Of a stretch of 56,786 nucleotides of DNA, positions 16,799 to 25,288 are shown one piece after another. The position numbers were made by a program, and so were the translations under genes. Location of the stretch: assembly GCA_019635715.1 (NCBI GenBank), contig JAHBYY010000023.1:1-56786 (forward strand), in the 5' to 3' direction. Every line of letters starts with the position of its first letter. Position 1 is the stretch's first letter. A model generated the notes under the pieces. It made no database searches and was not told where the DNA came from. It worked only from the letters and a program-made list of their open reading frames with translations. Origin of the DNA: Rhizobiaceae bacterium. GTDB lineage: Bacteria; Pseudomonadota; Alphaproteobacteria; Rhizobiales; Rhizobiaceae.

Positions 16799-17602
16799 CT
16801 AAGCCACCGGCTGCCGGATCGAGGCGAGCAGGCGCTCGATGTCGGCCTCCAGCGCTTTCAGGTCCTCGCCGCCCGACATGATCGAGATGACCTCGTCGCG
16901 GGTGATGTCGGCTTTCGCATAGGTGCCGCGGTTGCGGCCGCGGTTGAGCAGGGTGAAGGTGTCGGCGACCGGATAGGCGTGGTGGATGTTGTGGCTGATG
17001 AAGATCACCGCCAGGCCGCGCATCCGCGCCTCGATGATGTGTTTCAGCACCACCGCCGCCTGGTGGACGCCGAGCGCCGAGGTCGGCTCGTCGAGGATCA
17101 GCACGCGCGCCCCGAAATGCACGGCGCGCGCGATCGCCACCGACTGGCGCTCGCCGCCCGAGAGGGTTCCGACCGCCTGCGTCGGGTCGCGGATGTCGAT
17201 GCCGATGTCGGCCATCGCCTGCCGGGCGATGCGGTTGGCCGCTTCCTTGTCCATGCGCGAGAAGGGAAGCCGGCTGCGGGTCGGTTCGCGGCCGAGGAAG
17301 AAATTGCGGGTGATCGACATCATCGAGATCATGCCGAGGTCCTGGAACACCGTCGCCACGCCCTTGTCCTGCGCGTCGCGCGGGCTGCGCAACGTCACCG
17401 GCTTGCCGTCGACGAGGATCTGGCCGCTCGACGGCCGGTGGACGCCGGACAGGACCTTGATGAGCGTCGACTTGCCGGCGCCGTTGTCGCCGAGCAGGCT
17501 GTGGACCTCGCCCGGATAGACCTTGATGTCGATGTCCTGCAGCGCCTTGACCGAACCGAAATTGACGCTGACGCCGCGCAGTTCCATGGCGGGGACGCTC
17601 AT
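16799..17602 (-). CDS. Sugar ABC transporter ATP-binding protein, CUT2, single-domain
   Basis: This encodes a 267-residue ATPase with Walker [10 protein letters not shown] (38-46), signature LSGGE (147-151) and Walker B LILDEP (168-173). Most CUT2 ATPases (RbsA type) have two fused nucleotide-binding domains of about 500 residues. This one has a single domain, as in the FrcA group of rhizobia, and would work as a homodimer. Its start overlaps the permease stop by 4 bp. It drives uptake of a monosaccharide or cyclitol. Confidence 0.9.
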   Translation of the reverse strand: MSVPAMELRGVSVNFGSVKALQDIDIKVYPGEVHSLLGDNGAGKSTLIKVLSGVHRPSSGQILVDGKPVTLRSPRDAQDKGVATVFQDLGMISMMSITRNFFLGREPTRSRLPFSRMDKEAANRIARQAMADIGIDIRDPTQAVGTLSGGERQSVAIARAVHFGARVLILDEPTSALGVHQAAVVLKHIIEARMRGLAVIFISHNIHHAYPVADTFTLLNRGRNRGTYAKADITRDEVISIMSGGEDLKALEADIERLLASIRQPVA

Positions 17603-18750
17603 CGGCTGGCTCCCCGGCCGATCGCCTTGGTGCGGATGTAGTTGTTGACCAGCACCGCCACGAGGATGACGAGGCCGAGGAACACCTTGAACCAGTCGGT
17701 GTCGATGCCGGTGTAGAAGATGCCCATCTGCACCAGGCCGAAGATCAGCGCCCCGAACATCACGCCGTAGACCGTGCCGTAGCCGCCGGTCAAAAGCACG
17801 CCGCCGATCACTGCCGCGATGATCGCCTCGAACTCCTTGAGCAGGCCGCGCGTCGTATCGGCCGAGCCCGCCTCGACCACCTGGATCGCGGCGAGCAGGG
17901 TCGCGGCGCAGGCCGTGTAGATGAACAGCCAGATCTTCACCTTGTCGACCGGCACGCCGACATTGCGCGCCACCGTGGCGTCGCCGCCGGTGGCGAAGAT
18001 CCAGTTGCCGTATCTGGTCTGGGTGAGCACGTAGCCGGCGAGCGCCGTCAGCACCAGCCACCAGACGATCGACATCGGGATGCCGGCGACGAACGGCGTG
18101 CCGTCGCTGCGCGTCGCGATCCAGCCGGCCGTGCCCATCCACTGGAACAGGCCGGTCAGCAGATGGCCGTTGAAGATCGCCGCGGTGCCCGGGTCGGGGA
18201 TGCCGTCGAGGATGTAGGGGATCTGGGTGCGGCCGGTGACGGCGCGGGTGATGCCGATCGACAGGCCGCGCAGGATGAACAGCGAGGCGAGCGTCACGAT
18301 GAAGGAGGGCAGGCGCGTCTTCACCACGATCAGCCCGTTGAGATAGCCGGTGAGGATGGCGGCGGCGAAGGCGGTGGCGATGCCGCCCCACAGCGGGAAG
18401 TGCAGTTCGCGCACGGTGAGCCCGATGACGATGCCGGCGAAGCCGATCATCGAGCCGACGGAGAGGTCGAACTCTCCGGCGATGATCAGCAGCGCCGCGG
18501 CGGTGGCGATGATGCCGAGCTCCGCCGACAGCGTCAGGAAGGTCATCGACCCCTGCAGCGAATAGAGGTTCGCCGCGCCCGGCAGCAGGGCGAAGATGAT
18601 CATGGTGGCGACGAGGCCGGCGGCCGCACCAGCCTCGGGACGGCGCAGCATCTGCACCAGGCCGCTGGTCGCGGCCAGCCGCTCGTCGGGCGCATCGCCG
18701 CCCTTGCGGCGGATGGCGAGGCGGTCGGCGGGGCTTTGCATCGATGTCAT
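17599..18750 (-). CDS. Sugar ABC transporter permease, CUT2 (RbsC/FrcC type)
   Basis: This encodes about 383 residues with eight to ten predicted membrane helices. The conserved CUT2 blocks include [16 protein letters not shown] and [19 protein letters not shown]. The cytoplasmic coupling region [18 protein letters not shown] follows. It couples translationally to the ATPase gene (4-bp overlap). The start is uncertain: ATG at 18750 or 18741, or a longer reading from 18798. A hairpin (18818-18982) separates it from the binding-protein gene upstream. Confidence 0.88.
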   Translation of the reverse strand: MTSMQSPADRLAIRRKGGDAPDERLAATSGLVQMLRRPEAGAAAGLVATMIIFALLPGAANLYSLQGSMTFLTLSAELGIIATAAALLIIAGEFDLSVGSMIGFAGIVIGLTVRELHFPLWGGIATAFAAAILTGYLNGLIVVKTRLPSFIVTLASLFILRGLSIGITRAVTGRTQIPYILDGIPDPGTAAIFNGHLLTGLFQWMGTAGWIATRSDGTPFVAGIPMSIVWWLVLTALAGYVLTQTRYGNWIFATGGDATVARNVGVPVDKVKIWLFIYTACAATLLAAIQVVEAGSADTTRGLLKEFEAIIAAVIGGVLLTGGYGTVYGVMFGALIFGLVQMGIFYTGIDTDWFKVFLGLVILVAVLVNNYIRTKAIGRGASR

Positions 18751-18817
18751 CTTGTCGTCCACGGCCAAGATCAGGCGCTCCAAACGCGCGTTCCGCAAGG
18801 CTGGTCGCTAAAGGCTT

Positions 18818-18982
18818 ACCCTCCCCCTTGCGGGGAGGGTCGGCGAGCGATCATCTTGCATGAGCAAGTGATCGTGAGACGGGTTGGGGGTGCAAAAGAC
18901 AGAGCGGTAGAACCCCCACCCCGCGTCACAAGCCTCGCCTGCGCTCGGCTTCCTCCGCGACCCTCCCCGCAAGGGGGAGGGT
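18818..18982. repeat. Inverted repeat between binding-protein and permease genes
   Basis: The outer arms of about 23 bp (ACCCTCCCCCTTGCGGGGAG.. at 18818-18840 and the complement at 18960-18982) flank a 119-bp centre that includes a further CATCTTGCATGAGCAAGTGATCG hairpin-like stretch. It lies inside a likely operon. Confidence 0.85.
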
Positions 18983-18993
18983 GACGCCGCGTC

Positions 18994-19959
18994 CTATCTT
19001 ATGCCTTCTTTGGCGAGCGCCAGGATGGCCTTGGCCTTGTCCGGCGTGTCGATGAACAGCGGGCCGGTGTAGGAATTGTTCTGCGGCCAGAAGCCGTGGG
19101 TCGCCTGCTCGACCAGGAACACCACGGGCAGATAGCCCATCAGGTACTGCTGGGCGTCCATGCCGAAGCCCATCTCGCCGGCGACGATCGAGTCCAGCAC
19201 CTCGGGGCTGATGTCGAAGGTGTAGAGCTTGATCTTGCCGAACAGCTCCTTGTCGCGGAACATCGGGATCAGCGGGTTGGCGGCGGTGGCGCCGAGCGCG
19301 AACACCGCCTGAACGTCGGAATGGGCCGAGAGATAGGCCTCGGTGCGGCGCTGCACGTCGGCCGGGTCCGGGGTGACGGCGACGACTTCGGTGCCGCCGC
19401 CCGAAGGTTTCAGCCCGTCGTTGAGACCCTGGCAGCGTTCGTCGAGGCTGACATTGCCGACCTCGTGATTGATGCAGACGACCTTGAGGATGCCTTCCTT
19501 GGCCAGCCGCTCGCCGGCCTTCTTGCCGGAATCATATTCCGACACCGTGCCGACATAGAGCGAGGTTCCCATCGCCTCGCCGGTCTTCTCGCCGGAATCG
19601 AGCACGATGACCGGGATATTGGCGGCGAGCGCCGACTGCACCGACTTGCGCATGGCATCGGCATCGGCGATCGACACGGCGATGCCGTCCGGCTTGGTGG
19701 CGATGGCGGCATCCATCATGCGCGCCTGCTCGACCACGTCGAAGACCTGCGGGGCATGATACTCGACCTGTGCGCCGGTCAGCGCCGCAGCATCGTCGAC
19801 GCCGCGCTTGACCACCGACCAGTACGGGTCGGAGGCGGAGCCGTGCACGACGAAGGCGATATGCACGTCCTTGGCGTCCTTCAGGCCTGCCGCCGCGGCG
19901 ATGCCGGTCGCCGCCACGGCGGCCAGCGCCGCCAGTGCGATCTTCCTCAGTCCGATCAT
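18994..19959 (-). CDS. Periplasmic sugar-binding protein, RbsB/MocB type
   Basis: This encodes a 321-residue Peripla_BP_4 protein with a signal peptide (IALAALAAVAATGIAAAAG, cleavage near residue 24). It feeds the CUT2 permease and ATPase downstream. The hinge and ligand motifs PDGIAVSIADADAM, VIVLDSGEKTG and VFALGATAANPLI follow the cluster B pattern. The start is supported by GGAGAGTGAG. MocR-type regulation is suggested by 11-bp direct repeats upstream (20143-20196). The ligand is unknown; a cyclitol or rhizopine is suggested by the neighbours. Confidence 0.88.
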   Translation of the reverse strand: MIGLRKIALAALAAVAATGIAAAAGLKDAKDVHIAFVVHGSASDPYWSVVKRGVDDAAALTGAQVEYHAPQVFDVVEQARMMDAAIATKPDGIAVSIADADAMRKSVQSALAANIPVIVLDSGEKTGEAMGTSLYVGTVSEYDSGKKAGERLAKEGILKVVCINHEVGNVSLDERCQGLNDGLKPSGGGTEVVAVTPDPADVQRRTEAYLSAHSDVQAVFALGATAANPLIPMFRDKELFGKIKLYTFDISPEVLDSIVAGEMGFGMDAQQYLMGYLPVVFLVEQATHGFWPQNNSYTGPLFIDTPDKAKAILALAKEGIR

Positions 19960-20142
19960 CTCACTCTCCCATTGCGTTTATCGGTTCGTCCCGCATCGCC
20001 GGGTGGCAGCGTGCGCCGCGATCCCGGCCCCTGCCTGTCGTCCTCCGGTGCCCGGCCATCGTTCGATGTGTCCGGCCCGATGGGCTTCTGGAGTTCGTCC
20101 CCTGAACTGGATGGGATGGAACGACGAATTGCGGCGATCGGA

Positions 20143-20196
20143 CAGAACCACTTTCGTGGATTTCGATGGATACGGTTATCCTCGCCAGAACCACTT
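20143..20196. promoter_or_regulatory. Pair of 11-bp direct repeats upstream of the binding-protein gene
   Basis: CAGAACCACTT occurs at 20143-20153 and again at 20186-20196, a spacing of 43 bp (about four helical turns). MocR/GabR-type dimers are known to bind directly repeated sites with such spacing, and a MocR-type gene ends 16 bp away. The rest of the 252-bp region shows no clear promoter. Confidence 0.5.
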
Positions 20197-20211
20197 CGCC
20201 GCTGGACGGTC

Positions 20212-21711
20212 CTACCGTGCGCCGGGATGCGCGCCCGTCGCTGCGATGTCGCGGTCGAGCCGCTGGAAGGCTGCGCGCAGCGCCAGCACGGCGCGCAGGA
20301 TCTGCCGCTCGTCCATCGAGGTGTAGCCGAGCAGCAGGCCGTGCCGCGGCTCGCTGGCGTGGTAGTTGATCGAGATGCCCTGCACGTCGAGGCCCTCCCT
20401 CAGCGCCGCGGCGACGACGTCGCCGTCACGGTAGGGTTTTCGGAACGAGGCCAGCAGTTGCATGCCGGAATCGTTCTCGGTCACCTCGATCCACTCGGCG
20501 AGATGCGCCTCGCAGAGCCGGATGAAATTGGCCTGCCGGCGCGCGTAGAGCCGGCGCATCCGCTTCAGATGGGTGGCGAAATAGCCCTGCGCGATGAAGT
20601 CGTTGACGGTGGCCTGGAGGATCAGCGGCGCGAACTGGCCGGTGATCGACACGGCCTTGTCGAAGGCGACCGACAGTTCGCGCGGCACGATCAGATAGCC
20701 GATGCGCAGCGCCGGGATCAGCGTCTTGCCGAACGAGCCGATGTAGACGGTGCGGTCGGCATGGTCGAGGCCGCGCAGCGCCGGCACGGGGCGGCCGCGG
20801 AAACGGTACTCGCCGTCATAGTCGTCCTCGACGATCCAGGCATCGTTGCGCGCCGCGATGTCGAGCAGTTGCAGGCGCTCCTCGATGCGCATGATGGTGC
20901 CGAACGGCCATTGGCAGGACGGCGTGACATAGATCAGCCGCGGCGGCGGCAGGTCGGGATCGGACAGGAACCAGCCGCGGCGGTCGACCTTGAGCGGCGC
21001 CAGCCGGGCGCCGGCGGCGAGGAAGGCGCTCTTGGCGCCGAGATAGCCGGGCTCCTCGATCCAGGCATCGTCGCCTTCGTCGGTCAGCACGCGGGCCACC
21101 AGGTCGAGCGCCGCCTGCGCGCCGGTGACGACGATCACCTGCTCGGCCGTGCAGGAGATGCCGCGCGACAGGCCGAGATTGGTGGCGATCGTCTGGCGCA
21201 GGCCGGGATGCCCGGCGAACTGCAGATAGCCGAGCAGCGACTCGTCGCGCCGCCGGGCGTTGCGCAGCAGCAGGTTGCTCCAGATCGAAAACGGGAAGGA
21301 TGCGGTCTCCGGCACGCCGGGATGGAAGTTGATGACGCCGGCGTTGCGCGGCGGCTGCGGGCCGTTGACGATGGTCTGGCCGCGCCGCGACAGTTTTCGC
21401 GGCGCGGTCGGCGCGGCGCGGACGGGCGCCGAGGCGCGGTCGATCTGGATCGGCGCAACCCACGTGCCGGAACCGCCGCGCGCCTCGATGAAGCCCTCGG
21501 CCAGCAACTGCTCATAGGCGGCGATCACGGTGTTGCGGCTGACGGCGAGATCGTCGGCCAGCGACCGGGTGGACGGCAGCAGGCTCTGCGCCTGGATCTG
21601 GCCGTCGAGGATGAAGCGCCGCAGCGCGCCATAGATCTGGCGGTGCATCGGCTCGCCGGACGTCCGGTCCACCGACAGCATGTCGAGCGTGAAACGCATA
21701 TGGTCTGCCAC
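20212..21711 (-). CDS. MocR/GabR-type regulator (GntR HTH fused to aminotransferase-like domain)
   Basis: This encodes a 499-residue chimera. An N-terminal GntR winged helix (about 20-85: LPSTRSLADDLAVSRNTVIA) joins a fold-type I aminotransferase domain. The PLP-binding lysine K329 (GSFGKTL) and the VEDDYDGEYR block are present, so it can probably bind pyridoxal phosphate and sense an amino compound. The GTG start at 21711 is chosen because GGAG lies 6 bp upstream; an ATG at 21699 is the alternative. Its place between an IolE/MocC-like gene and the ABC operon suggests it controls the island. An amino-inositol would be a chemically sensible effector. Confidence 0.9.
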   Translation of the reverse strand: MADHMRFTLDMLSVDRTSGEPMHRQIYGALRRFILDGQIQAQSLLPSTRSLADDLAVSRNTVIAAYEQLLAEGFIEARGGSGTWVAPIQIDRASAPVRAAPTAPRKLSRRGQTIVNGPQPPRNAGVINFHPGVPETASFPFSIWSNLLLRNARRRDESLLGYLQFAGHPGLRQTIATNLGLSRGISCTAEQVIVVTGAQAALDLVARVLTDEGDDAWIEEPGYLGAKSAFLAAGARLAPLKVDRRGWFLSDPDLPPPRLIYVTPSCQWPFGTIMRIEERLQLLDIAARNDAWIVEDDYDGEYRFRGRPVPALRGLDHADRTVYIGSFGKTLIPALRIGYLIVPRELSVAFDKAVSITGQFAPLILQATVNDFIAQGYFATHLKRMRRLYARRQANFIRLCEAHLAEWIEVTENDSGMQLLASFRKPYRDGDVVAAALREGLDVQGISINYHASEPRHGLLLGYTSMDERQILRAVLALRAAFQRLDRDIAATGAHPGAR

Positions 21712-21824
21712 GCATCACTCCGGGCTGCGTGTCGGTCCCGTCAGGCTAGATCAGGACGGGGCGCGATTGCCAGAGGGGCTGTCGGAAGGCCAGTGCCTCC
21801 TGGACCCGTAGAGTTCCGTCGCGC

Positions 21825-21977
21825 CCCGCTCTGTCCTGCCGGACATCTCCCCCCTCAAGGGGGGAGATCAGCTAGTCGCAGGGTCTACCGCCAATCCTAA
21901 ACGTCGGATGTTGGCGAAAGCGTCAGCGAAAGCCAATCTCCCCCCTTGAGGGGGGATGTCCGGCAGGACAGAGGCGG
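21825..21977. repeat. Intergenic inverted repeat, family B
   Basis: This is a third copy of the CTGTCCTGCCGGACATCTCC family. The left arm contains CCCCCCTCAAGGGGGG and the right arm its complement ending in GGACAGAGGCGGG. It fills much of the 317-bp gap between the MocR-type start and the IolE-type stop; the rest of the gap shows nothing recognisable. Confidence 0.85.
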
Positions 21978-22028
21978 GTATGACGGAACTTGACGTCGCG
22001 GAAATCGCTTCAAGCGACAGCCCGCTGG

Positions 22029-22940
22029 TCAGGCCCCGTCCCGCTCGATCACCTCGAACCCCGCCTGCCGGGCCGTCGCCGCGAGTGAGCGGTAGCCCAT
22101 CGTCGCATAGGTCAGCGGATGCGCCTTCGCCGGATCCTGCTCGGCCTCGACGACCAGCCAGCCTTCGTAGCCGTTCGCCGCCAGCGGCTGCAACAGAGAC
22201 AGGTAGTCGACCGAGCCGTCGCCGGGCACGGTGAAGATGCCCTCCATCACCGCGCCCATGAAGCTCATGTCCTGGGCCCGCGCCTTCGCCAGAATGCCGG
22301 GGCGGACGTCCTTGCAATGGAAATGCACGACGCGGTCGAGATGGCGGGCCAGCAGCGCCGCCGGATCGCCGCCGGAGAACAGGCAGTGGCCGGTGTCGAA
22401 CAGCAGGCCGACCGCCTCGCCGGTCGTTTCCATCAGCCGGTCGACCTCCGCGTCGGTCTCGACGATGGTGCCCATGTGGTGATGGAAGGCCATGCCGACG
22501 CCGAAATCCGCCATCCGTTCGGCAAGCGCGGTGATCTTGCGGCCGTAGCCCGTCCACTCGTCGTCGCCGAGCGCCGGGCGCTGCGAGATCGGCGCGAAGA
22601 TGGCATCGTGGCGGCCGCGCGACGTGTCGGCATAGACGACATGCCTCGCGCCCAGCTCGCGCAGCAGGGTGAGATGCGGCAGCAGCGCCGCGAATTCCTC
22701 GTCGACCGAACGGTCGGCGATGCGCCCGTCATACCAGCCGGAAACCAGTTCGAGCCGGTGCGCGGCCAGCACCGGGCCGAGTACCGCCGCCTGGCGCGGA
22801 AATTTTCCGCCGAGCTCGGTGCCGCGATAGCCGGCCAGCGCGGTCTCCGACAGGCAGGTTTCCAGCGGCGTGTCGCCACCGAGCTCCGGCACGTCGTCAT
22901 TGGTCCAGGTGATCGGGTTGATGCCGATGCGCACGCTCAT
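22029..22940 (-). CDS. Myo-inosose-2 dehydratase-like protein (IolE/MocC type)
   Basis: This encodes a 303-residue xylose-isomerase-like TIM barrel. The N-terminal signature GINPITWTNDDVPELGGDTP is the IolE hallmark. Metal and active-site segments FHHHMGTIVET, LLFDTGHCLFSGGDP and VHFHCKDVRP are all present, and WLVVEAEQDP lies near the C-terminus. IolE dehydrates 2-keto-myo-inositol; rhizobial MocC, needed for rhizopine use, is a relative. No iolB, iolC or iolD is in the window, so it is not in a standard iol operon. Its start overlaps the Gfo/Idh stop by 4 bp, so the two enzymes probably act in sequence. Confidence 0.87.
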   Translation of the reverse strand: MSVRIGINPITWTNDDVPELGGDTPLETCLSETALAGYRGTELGGKFPRQAAVLGPVLAAHRLELVSGWYDGRIADRSVDEEFAALLPHLTLLRELGARHVVYADTSRGRHDAIFAPISQRPALGDDEWTGYGRKITALAERMADFGVGMAFHHHMGTIVETDAEVDRLMETTGEAVGLLFDTGHCLFSGGDPAALLARHLDRVVHFHCKDVRPGILAKARAQDMSFMGAVMEGIFTVPGDGSVDYLSLLQPLAANGYEGWLVVEAEQDPAKAHPLTYATMGYRSLAATARQAGFEVIERDGA

Positions 22941-24082
22941 GCGGCGGGCCTTTCGTAAGTCTCGGGGGTCGCGATGCGGCTGCCGGCCTGGGAAGAATCG
23001 AGGATGGCGTCGCACAGCCGGCTGATGCGCATGGCGTCGGCCAGATCGGGCGCCGCGCAGCGGCCTTCGGCAACCGCCCTCAGGAAGCCGAGCAGTTCGA
23101 TGGTCTTCAGATCGTTGAAGCCGAGCTGGTGGCCGGGCGCCGGCAGGAAGCCGGCATAGTCGGGATGGGCCGGATTGGCGAGGATGGTGCGAAAGCCCTG
23201 GATCTCGGCCGGCTGGCCGGCCTCGTAGAGACGCAGCTCGTTCATCCGCTCGGCGTCGAAGGCGATCGTGCCGCGCTCGCAGACGATCTCGAACGACACT
23301 TCCATCTTGCGGCCGATGGCGATGCGGCTGGTCTCCACCACGCCGACCGCGCCGCTTTCGAAGGCGAGCAGGGCGGCTGCATAATCCTCGTTGTCGACCG
23401 GTTTCGTCCCGCCCGCGCCGTCCGGCCGGCGCGGATGCATGGTGCGCGACAGGCCGGTGAGCTCGACCACCGGGCCGCACAGGAAACGCAGGATCGCCAG
23501 GATGTGGTAGCCGAGGTCGCCGAGCGCCCCGTAGCGACCCGCCGTTTCCGCGGAGAGACGCCAGCCATGCGGGGCGTCGGGGTCGGAGAGATAGTCCTCG
23601 AAATGCCGGCCGCGCACATGCAGGACGCGCCCGAGCCGGCCGCTGTCGAGGATCGCCCTGGCCTGGCGCACCAGCGGCAGGCGGACATAGGTGAAGCCGA
23701 CCGCGTGCACGCTGCCGGCCTGCGCGGCGGCCTGCGCCAGCCTCGTCGCCTCGGCGGCGGAGAGCCCGACGGGTTTTTCGCACAGCAGCGGCTTGCCCTG
23801 CGCGATGGTGCGGCTGGCGATCGGGAAATGCATGAAGGAGGGCACGGCGACGATCACCGCGTCGGCCATGTCGACCGCCTCCTCCCAGCGCCCGGCGGCA
23901 TGGTCGAAGCCGAGCGCCGCGGCCGCGGCCCGCGCCCGTGCGTCGTCGGCCTCGGCGACGACATGGGCGACCGCCGTCAGCGGGCAGGCGGGAAACACCT
24001 TGTTGACGGCGTGGATCGCCAGCGCATGCGAGCGGCCGATGAAGCCGGCGCCGACGAGGGCGATTTTCAACTCTGGACGCAT
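22937..24082 (-). CDS. Gfo/Idh/MocA-family dehydrogenase (2), inositol-dehydrogenase-like
   Basis: This encodes a 381-residue NAD(P)-dependent dehydrogenase. The Rossmann motif GAGFIGRSHALA is near residue 11 and the catalytic signature LCEKPVGLSAAEATRL near 100. It is translationally coupled to the IolE-type dehydratase. The expected chemistry is oxidation of an inositol derivative to its inosose, then dehydration. It is the best candidate for a MocA-like role in this island. The start at 24082 (MRPELKIALVGAG) gives the conserved N-terminus. Confidence 0.85.
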   Translation of the reverse strand: MRPELKIALVGAGFIGRSHALAIHAVNKVFPACPLTAVAHVVAEADDARARAAAAALGFDHAAGRWEEAVDMADAVIVAVPSFMHFPIASRTIAQGKPLLCEKPVGLSAAEATRLAQAAAQAGSVHAVGFTYVRLPLVRQARAILDSGRLGRVLHVRGRHFEDYLSDPDAPHGWRLSAETAGRYGALGDLGYHILAILRFLCGPVVELTGLSRTMHPRRPDGAGGTKPVDNEDYAAALLAFESGAVGVVETSRIAIGRKMEVSFEIVCERGTIAFDAERMNELRLYEAGQPAEIQGFRTILANPAHPDYAGFLPAPGHQLGFNDLKTIELLGFLRAVAEGRCAAPDLADAMRISRLCDAILDSSQAGSRIATPETYERPAA

Positions 24083-24122
24083 GGTGCGGACCGCGAAAGG
24101 AGGTTTCGCGAAATTTGCATGG

Positions 24123-24169
24123 CCGCAGGTACCTTCCAAAGGTCCGGTTTGGGCGAGTCCGCAGGTACC
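24123..24169. promoter_or_regulatory. Pair of 11-bp direct repeats in the divergent promoter region
   Basis: CCGCAGGTACC occurs at 24123-24133 and 24159-24169, 36 bp apart, between the divergent Gfo/Idh and SDR genes. The repeats share a CAG..ACC core with the pair at 20143-20196. They may be another target of the MocR-type regulator or of an unknown one. Confidence 0.4.
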
Positions 24170-24261
24170 GGTTGATGCATCGGGCGCCGTCGGGCCGCGA
24201 TTGCGCCGGGCACCGCCGGCCGGTACGACTGTCTCGTCGCAGTTCTGCCGGGAGGATGGCC

Positions 24262-25011
24262 ATGGGTTTCGATGACCTGCGAGGCAAGTCGGCGCTGGTC
24301 ACAGGGGCCTCCGGCGGGCTCGGCCTGCATTTCGCGCTCCTGCTCGGGCGCCTTGGCGTCGAGGTGACGCTGGCGGCGCGGCGGCGCTCGGCGCTGGATG
24401 CGGCCTGCGAGGCGATCCGGGACGAGGGCGGCAGCGCCCATGCCGTGCAACTTGACGTCACCGACGGAACCTCGGTGCGGGAAGCGCTCGCCGGCAGGAG
24501 CTTCGACATCCTCGTCAACAATGCCGGGATCAGCGGCGCGGGCCGCGCCGCCGATCTCGACGAGGCCGGCTGGGACGCCGTCGTCGACACCAATCTGAAG
24601 GGCGTGTTCCTCGTCGCCCAGGCGGTGGCGGCCGGCATGCGGGCCTCCGGCACGGGTGGCGCGATCGTCAACATCGCCTCGATCGCCGGGCACCGGGTCG
24701 CCGGCAATCTCGGCGCCTACGCCGCCTCGAAGGCCGGCGTGATCCATCTGACCCGGGCGCTGGCGCTCGAATGGGCGCGCGACGCCATCCGCGTCAACGC
24801 GCTCTGCCCGGGCTACATCGAGACCGACATCAACCGCGACTTCTTCGCGACGGAGGCCGGCGCCAGGATGATCGCCCGCATCCCGCAGCGCCGGCTCGGC
24901 CGGCCGGAAGATCTCGACGGCGCCCTGCTGCTGCTCGCCTCGGCCGCCGGAAGCTACATGACCGGCTCGACCATCGAGGTCGACGGCGGCCATCTCGTCT
25001 CGTCGCTGTAG
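24262..25011 (+). CDS. SDR-family oxidoreductase of the acyl-CoA module
   Basis: This encodes a 249-residue classical SDR with TGASGGLGLHFA (about residues 14-25). NNAGISGAG, the catalytic Ser in NIASIAGHRV and YAASKAG (Tyr and Lys) are also present. AARRRSALD after beta-strand 2 suggests NADP(H). It is similar in form to 3-oxoacyl reductases. The start at 24262 follows GGAGGATGGC; an in-frame ATG at 24256 overlaps that site. The stop TAG is formed at the left boundary of a MITE-like insertion. Without the insertion, the acyl-CoA dehydrogenase start would be 8 bp downstream. Confidence 0.85.
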   Translation: MGFDDLRGKSALVTGASGGLGLHFALLLGRLGVEVTLAARRRSALDAACEAIRDEGGSAHAVQLDVTDGTSVREALAGRSFDILVNNAGISGAGRAADLDEAGWDAVVDTNLKGVFLVAQAVAAGMRASGTGGAIVNIASIAGHRVAGNLGAYAASKAGVIHLTRALALEWARDAIRVNALCPGYIETDINRDFFATEAGARMIARIPQRRLGRPEDLDGALLLLASAAGSYMTGSTIEVDGGHLVSSL

Positions 25012-25279
25012 GGCCTGTGGACAATTATGGATCGGAGCGCGGTATGAGACGAAATTGTCCGGTTCCAGGAGCGGCGCCGAAGGCGGGGTTGGCCCCCGTC
25101 GAGGGTCCGCGACGCCGAAACGGGGGATTTCGACCATACCCCTCCGGGGCGCGGCGGATTTCGCGTCCGGGTTCGTTGGACCTCCCTCATGGTGGTCGAC
25201 ACCATCTCGGTCGGTCCGCCTGCCCGGACACGAAATCCGACACGCGCCGCGCCCGATCCATAACTGTCCACAGGCCCTA
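25009..25279. mobile_element. MITE-like non-autonomous element with TA target duplication
   Basis: A 267-bp unit (25011-25277) is bounded by 24-bp terminal inverted repeats. They read GGGCCTGTGGACAATTATGG.. on the left and the complement of GGGCCTGTGGACAGTTATGG.. on the right, with one mismatch. TA dinucleotides flank it on both sides. It encodes no transposase. TA duplication and short inverted repeats fit mobilisation by an IS630/Tc1-mariner-type transposase elsewhere in the genome. It separates the SDR and acyl-CoA dehydrogenase genes of one operon. Confidence 0.8.
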
Positions 25280-25288
25280 GAGGCCGTC

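Noticed and set aside
19096-21900. 934-codon open frame on the plus strand
   Set aside because: Spans the antisense of the binding-protein and MocR genes and the intergenic region between them; no recognisable protein features.
25055-25288. N-terminal extension of the acyl-CoA dehydrogenase
   Set aside because: The extra codons lie within the MITE-like element; the conserved family start is at 25289.
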